A stretch of DNA of 64,000 nucleotides, from NCBI RefSeq assembly GCF_900240945.1, contig NZ_OESG01000013.1, positions 1,962,888 through 2,026,887 of the forward strand, written 5' to 3'. The stretch is from Mycobacterium sp. 3519A. Its GTDB lineage: Bacteria > Actinomycetota > Actinomycetes > Mycobacteriales > Mycobacteriaceae. The notes beneath the pieces were generated by a model. It saw only the letters and a list, made by a program, of their open reading frames with translations. It did not search any database and was not told the origin of the DNA. Positions 1-8,752 of the stretch are shown piece by piece. The position numbers and the translations under genes were made by a program. How positions within the stretch are numbered: the stretch's first letter is position 1; each line of letters begins with the position of its first letter.

Positions 1-1
1 C

Positions 2-1240
2 AAGCGCACGTTCATCGCAGGCGTCGCGCTGTTCACCATCGCCTCGATCCTGTGCGGGCTGGCGTGGAACGAGGCCACCCTGGTCACCGCCCGACTGCTG
101 CAGGGCGTCGGCGCGGCGATCGCGTCGCCGACGGCGCTGGCACTGATCGCGACCACGTTCCCGAAGGGGCCCGCGCGCAACGCCGCCACCGCGATCTTCG
201 CCGCAATGACCGGCGTCGGCTCGGTGATGGGACTGATCGTCGGCGGCGCGCTGACCGAGGTGTCCTGGCGGTGGGCGTTCCTGATCAACATCCCGATCGG
301 CCTGCTGATGATCCAGTTGGCCCGCACCACGCTTCGCGAGACGCACCGCGAGCGGCTGAAGCTCGACGCCGCAGGCGCCATCCTGGCGACGCTGGCGTGC
401 ACGTTCGCGGTGTTCGGCTTCTCGATGGGCCCCGAACACGGCTGGCTCAAGCCGTTGACGGTGGGCTCCGGACTCGCCGCGCTGACCTTCTTCGTCGCGT
501 TCCTCTACGTCGAGCGCACCGCCGAAAACCCGGTCGTGCCTTTCGAACTGTTCAAGGAGCGCAACCGGGTGGCGACGTTCGCCGCCGTCTTCCTCGCAGG
601 CGGCGTGATGTTCACGCTGACCGTGCTGATCGGCCTGTACGTGCAGGACATCATGGGCTACAGCGCATTACGCGCAGGCGTCGGCTTCATCCCGTTCGTG
701 ATCGCGCTCGGCATCGGGCTGGGCCTGTCGTCGCATCTGGTGTCGCTGTTCCCGCCGCGGGTGCTCGTGATCGCTGGCGGCGTGCTGGTGCTCGGCGCGA
801 TGATCTACGGCTCGACGCTCAACGGCGGCATCCCGTACTTCCCGAACCTGGTGGTGCCCATCGTGGTCGGCGGGTTCGGCATCGGCATGATCGTCGTCCC
901 GTTGACCGTGTCGGCCATCGCCGGAGTGGGCTTCGACCAGATCGGCCCGGTGTCGGCGATCGCGTTGATGCTGCAGAACCTCGGCGGGCCGGTCGTGCTG
1001 GCAGTGATCCAGGCGGTCATCACATCGCGCACGCTGTATCTCGGCGGCACCACCGGACCGGTGAAGAACATGGACAGCACGCAACTGCACGCCCTGGATC
1101 AGGGCTACACCTATGGTCTGCTGTGGGTGGCCGCGGTCGCGGTGATCGTCGGCGCGGTGGCACTGTTCATCGGCTACACCTCCGAGCAGGTGGCGCATGC
1201 GCAAGAGGTCAAGGACGCGATCGATTCCGGAGAGCTCTAG
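2..1240 (+). CDS. efpA: EfpA-type MFS efflux pump (5' end outside window)
   Basis: This is the C-terminal 412 residues of a 14-TM drug:H+ antiporter (DHA2/QacA-EmrB family) of the inner membrane. The open frame runs in from the left edge, so the N-terminus and the first helices, roughly 115-120 residues by comparison with 530-residue M. tuberculosis EfpA, are missing. The sequence follows EfpA closely from memory, including TFPKGPARNAATA, the GGTTGPVK loop and the VAHAQEVK tail. It lies upstream of proS, as in M. tuberculosis. EfpA exports drugs and has been linked to lipid transport; the natural substrate here is inferred only. A second related pump follows 73 bp downstream. Confidence 0.9.
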   Translation, partial: KRTFIAGVALFTIASILCGLAWNEATLVTARLLQGVGAAIASPTALALIATTFPKGPARNAATAIFAAMTGVGSVMGLIVGGALTEVSWRWAFLINIPIGLLMIQLARTTLRETHRERLKLDAAGAILATLACTFAVFGFSMGPEHGWLKPLTVGSGLAALTFFVAFLYVERTAENPVVPFELFKERNRVATFAAVFLAGGVMFTLTVLIGLYVQDIMGYSALRAGVGFIPFVIALGIGLGLSSHLVSLFPPRVLVIAGGVLVLGAMIYGSTLNGGIPYFPNLVVPIVVGGFGIGMIVVPLTVSAIAGVGFDQIGPVSAIALMLQNLGGPVVLAVIQAVITSRTLYLGGTTGPVKNMDSTQLHALDQGYTYGLLWVAAVAVIVGAVALFIGYTSEQVAHAQEVKDAIDSGEL

Positions 1241-1299
1241 CGGCTTGTGCGCGTTTTCGAGCGCTGAGCGCGCCTGAAGGTGCTCAAATCGCCAATCGG

Positions 1300-1305
1300 T
1301 AGGCT
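1300..1305 (+). promoter_or_regulatory. -10 box (TAGGCT), probable leaderless promoter
   Basis: TAGGCT ends 8 nt before the ATG of the second EfpA-like pump. No Shine-Dalgarno sequence is visible in the gap, so transcription would begin at or next to the start codon. This is inferred from spacing only. Confidence 0.4.
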
Positions 1306-1313
1306 GGCAAGCC

Positions 1314-2807
1314 ATGTCTGCCGGGGAGTCAACTGAACGCTCCACGGCGCCCCTGTCCTCTTCGGTGCTGGGCATCGCGATCATCGCGATCACCGGCATG
1401 CAGCTCATGTCGACGCTCGACGGCACCATCGTCATCGTCGCGCTGCCGCGGATGCAGGCCGAGTTGGACCTCTCCGACGCCGCCAAAAGCTGGGTCATCA
1501 CCTCCTACGTCTTGGCGTTCGGCGGACTGCTGCTGCTTGGCGGGCGGGTCGGCGACGCTATCGGACACAAGCGGGCATTCCTGTCCGGTGTCGGCGTGTT
1601 CACGATCGCCTCGCTGGTGTGCGGGCTGGCCACCGAACCCGTCACGCTGATCGTGGCCCGCGCGGTGCAGGGCGCAGGCGCCGCGGTGGCCGCCCCGACC
1701 GGCCTTGCGCTGATCGCCACGACCTACGCCGTCGGCCAGGCCCGCAACAGAGCGCTCGCGATCTCGGCGGCGATGCAGGGCATCGGGTCGGTGCTCGGCC
1801 TGGTACTCGGCGGGGCGCTCACGGTGATCTCGTGGCGGTTGGCGTTCCTGATCAACGTGCCGATCGGCATCGCGATCATCACCATCGCGGTGCTGCGGTT
1901 GGGCGAGACGCATCACGAACGACTCAAGCTCGACGTCACGGGCGCGCTGCTGGCCACCCTGGGCTGCACGTCGGCGGTGTTCGTGTTCACGCAGGGGCCG
2001 CCGCGCGCGTGGGTCGACCCGTGGGTGATCGGCGCAGGCATCGCGTCGGCGGCGTTCTTCATCGCGTTCCTGATCGTCGAACGCACCGCCGAGCATCCGA
2101 TCGTGCCGTTCTCGGTGTTCGACAACCGCAACCGGGTGATGACGTTCGTCTCGCTGTTCCTGGCCGGCGGGGTCCTGCTGACGCTGACCGTGATGATCGG
2201 CCTACTGGTGCAGGACGTGCTCGGCTACTCGGCGCTCAAAGCAGGTATCGGCTTCATCCCGTTCGCGATCGCGTTCGGCATCGGCAGCGCGGTGGCGGCC
2301 CGACTTGCGCCGCGGATCGCACCGCGCTGGCTGATCATCGGCGGCGGCGTGTTCGTGCTCGCCGCGATGCTCTACGGTTCGACGCTCGACCGCAGCATCC
2401 CGTACTTCCCTGACCTGTTCGCGCCGATCGTCGTCGGCGGATTCGGCATCGGGATGATCGCGGTCATCCTGCCGCTGTGCGCGGTGGCGGAGGTGGGTCC
2501 GCGGGAGATCGGACCGGTGTCGTCGATCACGCTGATGGTGCAGAACCTCGGCGGCCCGCTGGTATTGGTGGTGATCCAGGCCGTACAGACGTCGCGCACG
2601 CTGTGGCTGGGCGGCACCACCGGACCGGTCAACGACATGACGCCCGCGCAGTTGGACGCCCTGGGCCACGGCTACACCTATTCGCTGCTGTGGGTCGCGG
2701 GCATCGCGGTGATCGTCGGTGTGGCCGCATTCTGGATCGGCTTCTCCGCGCGCCAGATCGCCACCGCGCAGCACACCCGCGACGCGGTAGAGGCCGGCGA
2801 GCTGTGA
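1314..2807 (+). CDS. EfpA-like MFS transporter (DHA2 family)
   Basis: A 497-residue 14-TM proton-coupled exporter, paralogous along its length to the efpA product just upstream. Visible signatures are the DHA2 motif LDGTIVIVALP (residues 35-45), MFS motif A GGRVGDAIGHKRAF (76-89), and the C-terminal GGTTGPVND loop shared with EfpA. The ATG follows a possible leaderless -10 box. The next gene starts inside its stop codon (GTGA), suggesting cotranscription with the VOC fusion protein. It looks like a tandem duplicate of efpA. Substrate unknown. Confidence 0.85.
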   Translation: MSAGESTERSTAPLSSSVLGIAIIAITGMQLMSTLDGTIVIVALPRMQAELDLSDAAKSWVITSYVLAFGGLLLLGGRVGDAIGHKRAFLSGVGVFTIASLVCGLATEPVTLIVARAVQGAGAAVAAPTGLALIATTYAVGQARNRALAISAAMQGIGSVLGLVLGGALTVISWRLAFLINVPIGIAIITIAVLRLGETHHERLKLDVTGALLATLGCTSAVFVFTQGPPRAWVDPWVIGAGIASAAFFIAFLIVERTAEHPIVPFSVFDNRNRVMTFVSLFLAGGVLLTLTVMIGLLVQDVLGYSALKAGIGFIPFAIAFGIGSAVAARLAPRIAPRWLIIGGGVFVLAAMLYGSTLDRSIPYFPDLFAPIVVGGFGIGMIAVILPLCAVAEVGPREIGPVSSITLMVQNLGGPLVLVVIQAVQTSRTLWLGGTTGPVNDMTPAQLDALGHGYTYSLLWVAGIAVIVGVAAFWIGFSARQIATAQHTRDAVEAGEL

Positions 2808-3478
2808 GCGACGACGACGCACGGCCGACACGGCAGCAGATCTCCGATGCCGTCGACCCGGCAGGCTGGTGTCTGATCCTCGGCGCGCTGTACACCGAGG
2901 TGCCTGCGCCGACACTCGCCGAGGCCAGCGACATTGCCGCACTTGCGGTTTCGACGACGGGCGCCGACGGCCAAGGGCATCTGAGCATCGACATCCGCGC
3001 CGACCGCACCGTGCTGCGGTTGCAGTCCGCCGACGACTGCCGGGTCACCGGCCGCGATATCCGGTTGGCCCGTGAGGTGTCGACGGCCCTGGCCTCGCGC
3101 GGGTGGCAGGCAGCGCCCGGCGCCGTGCAGGCGTTCGAAATCGCGATCGACGCGTTGGACATCGAACGGCTGCGACCGTTCTGGAAGGCGGTCACCGGCT
3201 ACGTCGACGAACCCGGTTCCGAACTGAACGCGGCGCTGATCGATCCCGCGGGCCGGGCACCGGCCATCTGGTTCCAGCAGATGGATTCGCCTCGGCCGCA
3301 ACGCAATCGGATCCACCTCGACATCGACGTCCCGCACCGGGCCGCCCAAACGCGCATCGACGCGGCGATCGCCGCGGGCGGCAGGCTGCTCTCCGACGCG
3401 GCGGCGCCGGCGTTCTGGGTGCTCGCCGACGCGGAAGGCAATGAAGCATGCATCTGCACCTGGCAGGGACGTGACTGA
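2804..3478 (+). CDS. PCD-like / VOC (glyoxalase) two-domain protein
   Basis: A 224-residue cytosolic protein. Residues about 5-95 resemble the pterin-4a-carbinolamine dehydratase-like module found fused to VOC proteins in actinobacteria (LTRQQI-type start, then DGHL..DIR..R..L). Residues about 105-220 form a glyoxalase/VOC domain (FWKAVTGY, HLDIDVP, WVLADAEGNEACIC). I chose the GTG at 2804 because it overlaps the previous stop as GTGA. Metal ligands are plausible (H in HLDIDV, E in EGNE), but the substrate is unknown. Confidence 0.75.
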   Translation: MSDDDARPTRQQISDAVDPAGWCLILGALYTEVPAPTLAEASDIAALAVSTTGADGQGHLSIDIRADRTVLRLQSADDCRVTGRDIRLAREVSTALASRGWQAAPGAVQAFEIAIDALDIERLRPFWKAVTGYVDEPGSELNAALIDPAGRAPAIWFQQMDSPRPQRNRIHLDIDVPHRAAQTRIDAAIAAGGRLLSDAAAPAFWVLADAEGNEACICTWQGRD

Positions 3479-4424
3479 CACGGCAGCGCGCCGCGCACTT
3501 CTGCTCGGGCTCGGCGTGCTGGTGTTGCAGTTGGCGTTCATCCTGTCCTGCATCGGCGCGCTGCACGCGCCACGGCCGCACCGGATCCCGGTGATCGTGG
3601 TCGCGCCGCAGGACGTGAGCCGCCAGGTCGCCGACCAGTTGAACGCGATACCGGGGCAACCGCTGCAGGCCAGCGCCTCCGACGACGTGCGGGTCGCGCT
3701 TGCGTCGCTGCGCGCAGGCCAGGCCGCGGGGGTGTACGTGGTCAGTGCCGCCGACATCCACGACTTCGCGGCGGTGGCCTCCGCCGCAGGACCGTCGGTG
3801 GCGTCGGCGGTGGAAGACCTGTTCGACACCGCGGCCAAAGTCCACGGCCGGACGGTGTCGGTGCACGACGCCGTGCCACTCGATGCGGGCGATGCGGGCG
3901 GTCTCACCGGCTTCTATCTGGTCATCGGCTGGGTGGTCGGCGGCTGCCTGTTCGCGGTGGTGGTCGGCGCCGCGGTGTGGCGGCTGGCCGCGGCGCTCGG
4001 CTACGCGCTGGCGTCCGGGATCGGCGGTGCGGTGATCGCCGACATCCTGGTGGGCGCGATCGACGGCCACTTCTGGCAGGTCGCAGGAATCGGTGTGCTG
4101 GTGACACTTTCGGCCGCGACGGCGACGCTGGCGCTGCAGACGCGGTTCCGGCTCGTCGGCATCGGGCTGGCCGCGGTGATTTTCGTGATCCTCGGTGTTC
4201 CTTCGGCGGGCGGTGCGTCCCCGCCGCCGCTGCTGCCGCCGTTCTGGCGGGCGATCGGCGGTGTGCTGCCCAACGGCGCGGGCACCGACGCGATCCGGCG
4301 GATCGTGTACTTCGACGCGAACGGCCTCACTCACCCGATCGTCGTGCTGGCAGTGTGGATCGTCGCGGGTGTCGTCCTTGAGGTCGTGTTGCGCAACTCG
4401 AAAGCTGTTGCGACACAGGGGTGA
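3471..4424 (+). CDS. polytopic membrane protein, ABC-2/YhgE-like
   Basis: About 317 residues. One N-terminal helix (about residues 8-28) is followed by a soluble loop of about 110 residues rich in Ala/Val/Asp, then five or so C-terminal helices. This layout resembles ABC-2-type/YhgE-Pip or DUF3533 membrane proteins, but no ATPase is adjacent. The GTG at 3471 overlaps the VOC gene by 8 bp and gives a clean first helix; an ATG at 3441 would overlap more and add charged residues. The function is unknown and the family call is tentative. Confidence 0.6.
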   Translation: MTDTAARRALLLGLGVLVLQLAFILSCIGALHAPRPHRIPVIVVAPQDVSRQVADQLNAIPGQPLQASASDDVRVALASLRAGQAAGVYVVSAADIHDFAAVASAAGPSVASAVEDLFDTAAKVHGRTVSVHDAVPLDAGDAGGLTGFYLVIGWVVGGCLFAVVVGAAVWRLAAALGYALASGIGGAVIADILVGAIDGHFWQVAGIGVLVTLSAATATLALQTRFRLVGIGLAAVIFVILGVPSAGGASPPPLLPPFWRAIGGVLPNGAGTDAIRRIVYFDANGLTHPIVVLAVWIVAGVVLEVVLRNSKAVATQG

Positions 4425-5210
4425 TCACGACTCCTGGTCGACCAGGTCGAACACCGTGACGGCATGGCTGAACGGTTCCGGCGTGACGCCCATCGGGCCG
4501 AACGGATGATCGAGCACATAGACGAGATACAGCAGCAACCCGAGCAGGACCGTGACTGCACTCACCAGGAGCATATGAGCGCGATCGTTCGTGAGCCGCA
4601 TGAAGCTGGTGAGCGTGATCAGCAGCGCACTGCCGAAGAGCAGGGAACACCACAGCAGCGGAGGTATTCGCGGTTTGGAGTTCAGGATTCGTGCGCTGCG
4701 GTCGCTCGCCAGCACGGACAGCTCGCTGAGGAACTGCGAATTGATCGGGCTCGCTGTCGAACCGGTTTGCGGTCCGCCCACGATGCGATACATCTCCGTG
4801 AGCGCGGTGCGCGCCGAGTTGTTGATCTCGCTGAACTGCTCCTTGCCCCACCTCGGGCCCTGCAGCCCCTCGGCGTAGGTGCGCAGTTGTTCGCGCACTT
4901 GCGACTGCTCCGGCTGCGGCATCGCGACGGTCTGGCGGTACAGGGTCGTCAACGCCGACGCCTCGTTGGAGACGTTCACCTGTGCGGTGAGGAACTGCTG
5001 CCATCCGACGACGACGGTGAAGCCGAGCAGTGCACCGTAGACGAGGCCGGTGACCGTCAGGAACGGGGACAGCACTGAGTTGTGCTCCGGTCCGGTGCCA
5101 CGGGCCAGCACGCGGTCGGACAACCGCACGCCGAGGATCGCGATCAGCACCGCGACGGCGAGAACCGCCACCAACAACAGCCATGCGCCGAGCAGTCCGA
5201 AGTCGCCCAT
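4425..5210 (-). CDS. DUF4239-type membrane protein
   Basis: A 261-residue membrane protein with two N-terminal helices (LLGAWLLLVAVLAVAVLIAI, then a second near residues 40-65), a central soluble helical region and two C-terminal helices near residues 180-230. This layout matches the bestrophin-like DUF4239 family, whose function is not established. The start was placed at the ATG at 5210 because the hydrophobic segment begins at once; a longer frame would run into the divergent proS. It is convergent with the preceding membrane protein gene, the stops being adjacent. Confidence 0.7.
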   Translation of the reverse strand: MGDFGLLGAWLLLVAVLAVAVLIAILGVRLSDRVLARGTGPEHNSVLSPFLTVTGLVYGALLGFTVVVGWQQFLTAQVNVSNEASALTTLYRQTVAMPQPEQSQVREQLRTYAEGLQGPRWGKEQFSEINNSARTALTEMYRIVGGPQTGSTASPINSQFLSELSVLASDRSARILNSKPRIPPLLWCSLLFGSALLITLTSFMRLTNDRAHMLLVSAVTVLLGLLLYLVYVLDHPFGPMGVTPEPFSHAVTVFDLVDQES

Positions 5211-5272
5211 CGGTGCAGAATCCCCCAGATAGTGCCGTGCCACACCCGAATGTGCCGAAAGGCTGGGGTCAG

Positions 5273-5278
5273 TAAGGT
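5273..5278 (+). promoter_or_regulatory. -10 box (TAAGGT) for proS
   Basis: TAAGGT lies 8 nt before the proS GTG in the 76-bp divergent gap with the DUF4239 gene. No Shine-Dalgarno sequence is seen, so a leaderless transcript is likely. Confidence 0.4.
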
Positions 5279-5286
5279 GATCGGCT

Positions 5287-7029
5287 GTGATCACCCGCAT
5301 GTCCGAGCTGTTCCTGCGCACCCTGCGTGACGACCCCGCCGACGCCGAGGTGCCCAGCCACAAGCTGCTGATCCGGGCCGGCTACGTCCGCCCGGTCGGC
5401 CCAGGGCTCTACAGCTGGCTGCCGCTCGGCCTGCGCGTCCTGCGCAAGATCGAGAACATCGTGCGCGCCGAGATGAACGCCATCGGCGGACAGGAGATTC
5501 TGTTCCCCGCGCTGCTGCCCAAGGGGCCCTACGAGGTCACCAACCGGTGGACCGAGTACGGCGACGGCGTGTTCCGGCTTCAGGACCGGCGCAAGAACGA
5601 CTACCTGCTCGGCCCGACGCACGAAGAGTTGTTCGCGCTGACGGTCAAGGGGGAGTACAGCAGCTACAAGGACTTTCCGGTGCTGCTGTACCAGATCCAG
5701 ACGAAGTACCGCGACGAAGCCAGGCCGCGCGCGGGCATCCTGCGCGGGCGCGAGTTCCTGATGAAGGACTCGTACTCCTTCGACGTCGACGACGCCGGAC
5801 TCGAGGCCGCCTATCAGCGGCACCGCGACGCATACCAGCGGATCTTCGCCGAACTGGGCGTGCGCTACGTGATCGTCTCCGCGGTGTCCGGGGCGATGGG
5901 CGGCAGCGCATCGGAGGAATTCCTGGCCGAAAGCGAGATCGGCGAGGACACCTTCGTGCGGTGCCTGGAATCGGGCTACGCCGCCAACGTCGAAGCCGTG
6001 GTGACCGCGGCGCCCGACCCGCTGCCGATCGAGGGCCAGCCCGAGGCCAAGGTGTACGACACCCCGAACACCCCGACCATCGCCACGCTCGTCGAGTGGG
6101 CCAACACCGCGCTGGACCGCGAGGTGACCGCCGCCGACACCCTGAAGAACGTCGTCCTCAAGACGCGCCAACCCGGCGGCGACTGGGAACTGCTCGCGAT
6201 CGGGGTGCCCGGCGACCGGGAGGTCGACGAGAAACGGCTCGGGGCCGCGCTTGATCCCGCCGAGTACGCGCTGCTCGAAGACGCCGACTGGCCCAAGTAC
6301 CCGTTCTTGGCCAAGGGCTACATCGGCCCGAAAGGGTTGCTGGCCAACGGAGTTCGCTATCTCGTCGACCCGCGGGTGACCGACGGCACGTCGTGGATCA
6401 CCGGTGCCGACGAACCCGGCAAGCACGTGGTGGGCCTGGTCGCCGGACGCGACTTCGTCGCCGACGGCACCATCGAGGCGGCCGAGGTGCGCGACGGCGA
6501 CCCGTCACCGGACGGGGCGGGCCCGCTGGTGTCGGCCCGCGGCATCGAGATCGGCCACATCTTCCAGCTCGGCCGCAAGTACACCAACGCGTTCGAGGTC
6601 GACGTGCTCGGCGAGGACGGCAAGCCGGTCCGGTTGACCATGGGGTCCTACGGCATCGGGGTGTCGCGGCTGGTGGCCGTGATCGCCGAACAGCACCACG
6701 ACGAGCTGGGCTTGCGGTGGCCGTCGTCGGTGTCGCCGTTCGACACGCACGTGGTGATCGCGAACAAGGACGAGGCCGCGCGGGCAGGCGCCGCCGAACT
6801 GGCCGAGGCGTTGGACGGGCTGGGCGTCGAGGTGTTGCTCGACGACCGGCAGGCCTCGCCCGGGGTGAAGTTCAAGGACGCCGAACTGCTCGGCGTGCCG
6901 TGGATCGTCGTGGTGGGCCGCGGCTGGGCCGACGGTGTCGTCGAGTTGCGCAACCGGTTCACCGGCGAGACGCAGCAGATCCCGGTCACCAGCGCGGCGG
7001 CCGACATCGCGGCGGCGTTGGCGTCGTAA
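5287..7029 (+). CDS. proS: prolyl-tRNA synthetase
   Basis: A 580-residue class II aminoacyl-tRNA synthetase that charges tRNA-Pro in the cytosol. The GPTHEE loop (109-114) and motif 2 ([17 protein letters not shown], about 141-157) are intact. A bacterial-type INS editing domain, which hydrolyses misacylated Ala-tRNA-Pro, fills about 230-400, and motif 3 ([10 protein letters not shown]) precedes the anticodon-binding domain (about 480-580). The GTG at 5287 sits behind a leaderless-type -10 box; an ATG at 5299 is a possible alternative. The stop abuts the stop of the convergent ferritin-like gene. Confidence 0.97.
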   Translation: MITRMSELFLRTLRDDPADAEVPSHKLLIRAGYVRPVGPGLYSWLPLGLRVLRKIENIVRAEMNAIGGQEILFPALLPKGPYEVTNRWTEYGDGVFRLQDRRKNDYLLGPTHEELFALTVKGEYSSYKDFPVLLYQIQTKYRDEARPRAGILRGREFLMKDSYSFDVDDAGLEAAYQRHRDAYQRIFAELGVRYVIVSAVSGAMGGSASEEFLAESEIGEDTFVRCLESGYAANVEAVVTAAPDPLPIEGQPEAKVYDTPNTPTIATLVEWANTALDREVTAADTLKNVVLKTRQPGGDWELLAIGVPGDREVDEKRLGAALDPAEYALLEDADWPKYPFLAKGYIGPKGLLANGVRYLVDPRVTDGTSWITGADEPGKHVVGLVAGRDFVADGTIEAAEVRDGDPSPDGAGPLVSARGIEIGHIFQLGRKYTNAFEVDVLGEDGKPVRLTMGSYGIGVSRLVAVIAEQHHDELGLRWPSSVSPFDTHVVIANKDEAARAGAAELAEALDGLGVEVLLDDRQASPGVKFKDAELLGVPWIVVVGRGWADGVVELRNRFTGETQQIPVTSAAADIAAALAS

Positions 7030-7557
7030 CTACTCGCTGCCGCCGGGGAACGCCACGGTGATCGGCGAGATGCCGAGCACCTTGCTCCACTGGGCGGCCC
7101 GCACCGCGCACTGCGTCAGCGCGGTCACCCCGAAGGATCGGGTCTTCTCGTCGGTCGCCTGCTCCACCACGGCGCGCCACGCGACCGCGGCGTCCTCTTC
7201 CATCCGCACCGCGAGATTGGCGGCGGCAGTGGGGTTGTCGACTTCGGTCGGCAGCTGGTAGCCGGCGGCAGGCAGCGGCGGATCGATCGAGCGGGCCTCG
7301 AGTATCGCGATGGCAGCCTCGCGGCGGTCCCGGTGCTCGGCCATCGCGTCGGAGACCAGGTCGTTGACGTCGGGCGTGGAATGCGCCGACACCAACCCGT
7401 AGCCGTAGATCGTCGCGTGCTCGGTGGCGATCGCGTCGAACAGCGCACCGTCCGCCGCGTTGGACGGCCGCCCCGGTGCGGCGGGCTCGGCGGCCCGCGA
7501 TGAGGTCGTCGTGGTCGTGGTGGTGGGCGTGGTGGTGGTGGGCTCCGGAGACGTCAT
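7030..7557 (-). CDS. ferritin-like DUF4439 protein
   Basis: A 175-residue protein corresponding to Rv2844 of M. tuberculosis by position. A Pro/Thr-rich N-terminus (residues 3-30, including a Thr run) precedes a helical ferritin-like DUF4439 domain with AIATEHATIYGYG, AEHRDRREAAI and EEDAAVAWRAVVEQA. These provide Glu/His pairs that could bind metal. No signal peptide is evident. Its ATG overlaps the stop of the lipoprotein gene upstream on the same strand (ATGA), so the two are translationally coupled and probably work together. The activity is unknown. Confidence 0.75.
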   Translation of the reverse strand: MTSPEPTTTTPTTTTTTTSSRAAEPAAPGRPSNAADGALFDAIATEHATIYGYGLVSAHSTPDVNDLVSDAMAEHRDRREAAIAILEARSIDPPLPAAGYQLPTEVDNPTAAANLAVRMEEDAAVAWRAVVEQATDEKTRSFGVTALTQCAVRAAQWSKVLGISPITVAFPGGSE

Positions 7558-8042
7558 TGCGCTGCCTTCGCCGGGGCCAGTGCGACGGTGTAGGCCGCGG
7601 TGCAGGAAGCGGCGATCGAGGCCAGCAGACCGGCGCGATAGCCGGATTGTTTGGCCGCCAATTCGGTGGCGGCGTCCGCCGACTGACGCAGCGCCGCGAT
7701 CACATCCGCGGTCGTGGGCGCTTTCGCGTCGGCCGCTGCGGTGGTGGTCGTGGTCGTCGTCGCGGTCGGCGCCTTGCTGCCTGCCATCCGGACCAGCTCG
7801 TCGGACAACGCCTGCGCATGCGCGGCGCGCTCGGAAGCGACCGCTGTCAGCGCCTGCGCAGCCGGGGGCGGCGGTGTGGCCGACGCGGCGTCGGTGGCCA
7901 GTTGACTGTCGGCGCGCGCCCGGTCGACTTGCGCGGCGAGTTCGGCGACCTCAGCAGGCGGCGGCGGCTCGCCGCACGCGGCGACGGCGCCGCCAAGCAA
8001 CGCCAGCATCACGGCCCCGAACAACATCTGACGTCTGCTCAC
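7554..8042 (-). CDS. Tat-type lipoprotein paired with ferritin-like protein
   Basis: A 162-residue predicted lipoprotein, Rv2843-like by position. The N-terminus has a twin arginine (SRRQMLFG, residues 2-9), a hydrophobic core and a lipobox ending at C23 (GGAVAAC), so export by Tat and lipidation are predicted. The mature part is Ala-rich and helical. I took the GTG at 8042 because it places SRR at the extreme N-terminus; ATGs at 8027 or 8072 are alternatives. It overlaps the downstream DUF4439 gene by 4 bp and is divergent from rimP. Function unknown. Confidence 0.65.
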   Translation of the reverse strand: MSRRQMLFGAVMLALLGGAVAACGEPPPPAEVAELAAQVDRARADSQLATDAASATPPPPAAQALTAVASERAAHAQALSDELVRMAGSKAPTATTTTTTTAAADAKAPTTADVIAALRQSADAATELAAKQSGYRAGLLASIAASCTAAYTVALAPAKAAQ

Positions 8043-8218
8043 GGTCGGCGGCGGGCTCGGCACGTGCAACATCCTGCCATTTCCCGCGGTCTGTGCATTC
8101 GCTGCACGCCGCTGCGCGTTTGCCGCGTGCGGCCGCTGCGCTGGCGTATCGTTGATAGACGGTTCCAAGCTGCGCCGCGCGGAATCGTGTCCGGACAACT
8201 CAAGATGAGGAGCTCGCC

Positions 8219-8752
8219 GTGACGGAGCGGTCTGCGGGATTACCGTCGCAGAAACAGGTGATCGAGCTACTCGACGGAGAGTTCGCGCAAGCGGGCTACG
8301 AGATCGAAGACGTGGTGATCGACACCGCCGCGCGCCCGCCAAGGATCACCGTCGTCGCCGACGGCGATGAACCCCTCGATCTCGATTCGATCGCCGCGCT
8401 GTCGCGCTCGGCGTCCGCTGCGCTGGAGCGCGTCGACTCGCCGCCCTACGTGCTGGAGGTCACCTCGCCAGGCGTCGACCGCCCCCTGACCACTGAGAAG
8501 CATTTCCGCCGCGCACGCGGCCGCAAGGTCGAGGTCACGCTCTCCGACGGCTCGCAACTGACCGGGCGACTCGGCGAATTGCGCGACGGCACTGTGCGAC
8601 TCGTGGTTCGCGAGGGCGCGAGGGCCGATTTCTCGGTGCGTGAGCTTCCTGTCGACGCGATCACCAATGCCATTGTGCAGGTTGAGTTTTCGCCGCCAAA
8701 CCAGCGCGAGCTGGAGTTGGCGGGGCAACGGGGGAAGGAGGCTTCAGCGTGA
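8219..8752 (+). CDS. rimP: ribosome maturation factor RimP
   Basis: A 177-residue 30S assembly factor with an N-terminal alpha/beta domain (about 15-90, [11 protein letters not shown] signature) and a C-terminal SH3-like domain (about 95-165). The GTG at 8219 has a GAGGAG Shine-Dalgarno 7 nt upstream. It opens the rimP-nusA-(ylxR)-infB-rbfA cluster, and nusA begins inside its stop codon (GTGA). The 176-bp gap upstream is shared with the divergent lipoprotein gene and must contain the promoter. Confidence 0.95.
   Translation: MTERSAGLPSQKQVIELLDGEFAQAGYEIEDVVIDTAARPPRITVVADGDEPLDLDSIAALSRSASAALERVDSPPYVLEVTSPGVDRPLTTEKHFRRARGRKVEVTLSDGSQLTGRLGELRDGTVRLVVREGARADFSVRELPVDAITNAIVQVEFSPPNQRELELAGQRGKEASA

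Noticed and set aside
4331-5363. Longer DUF4239 frame starting inside proS
   Set aside because: The extension overlaps the proS start and lacks hydrophobic or conserved sequence; the ATG at 5210 begins the first helix.
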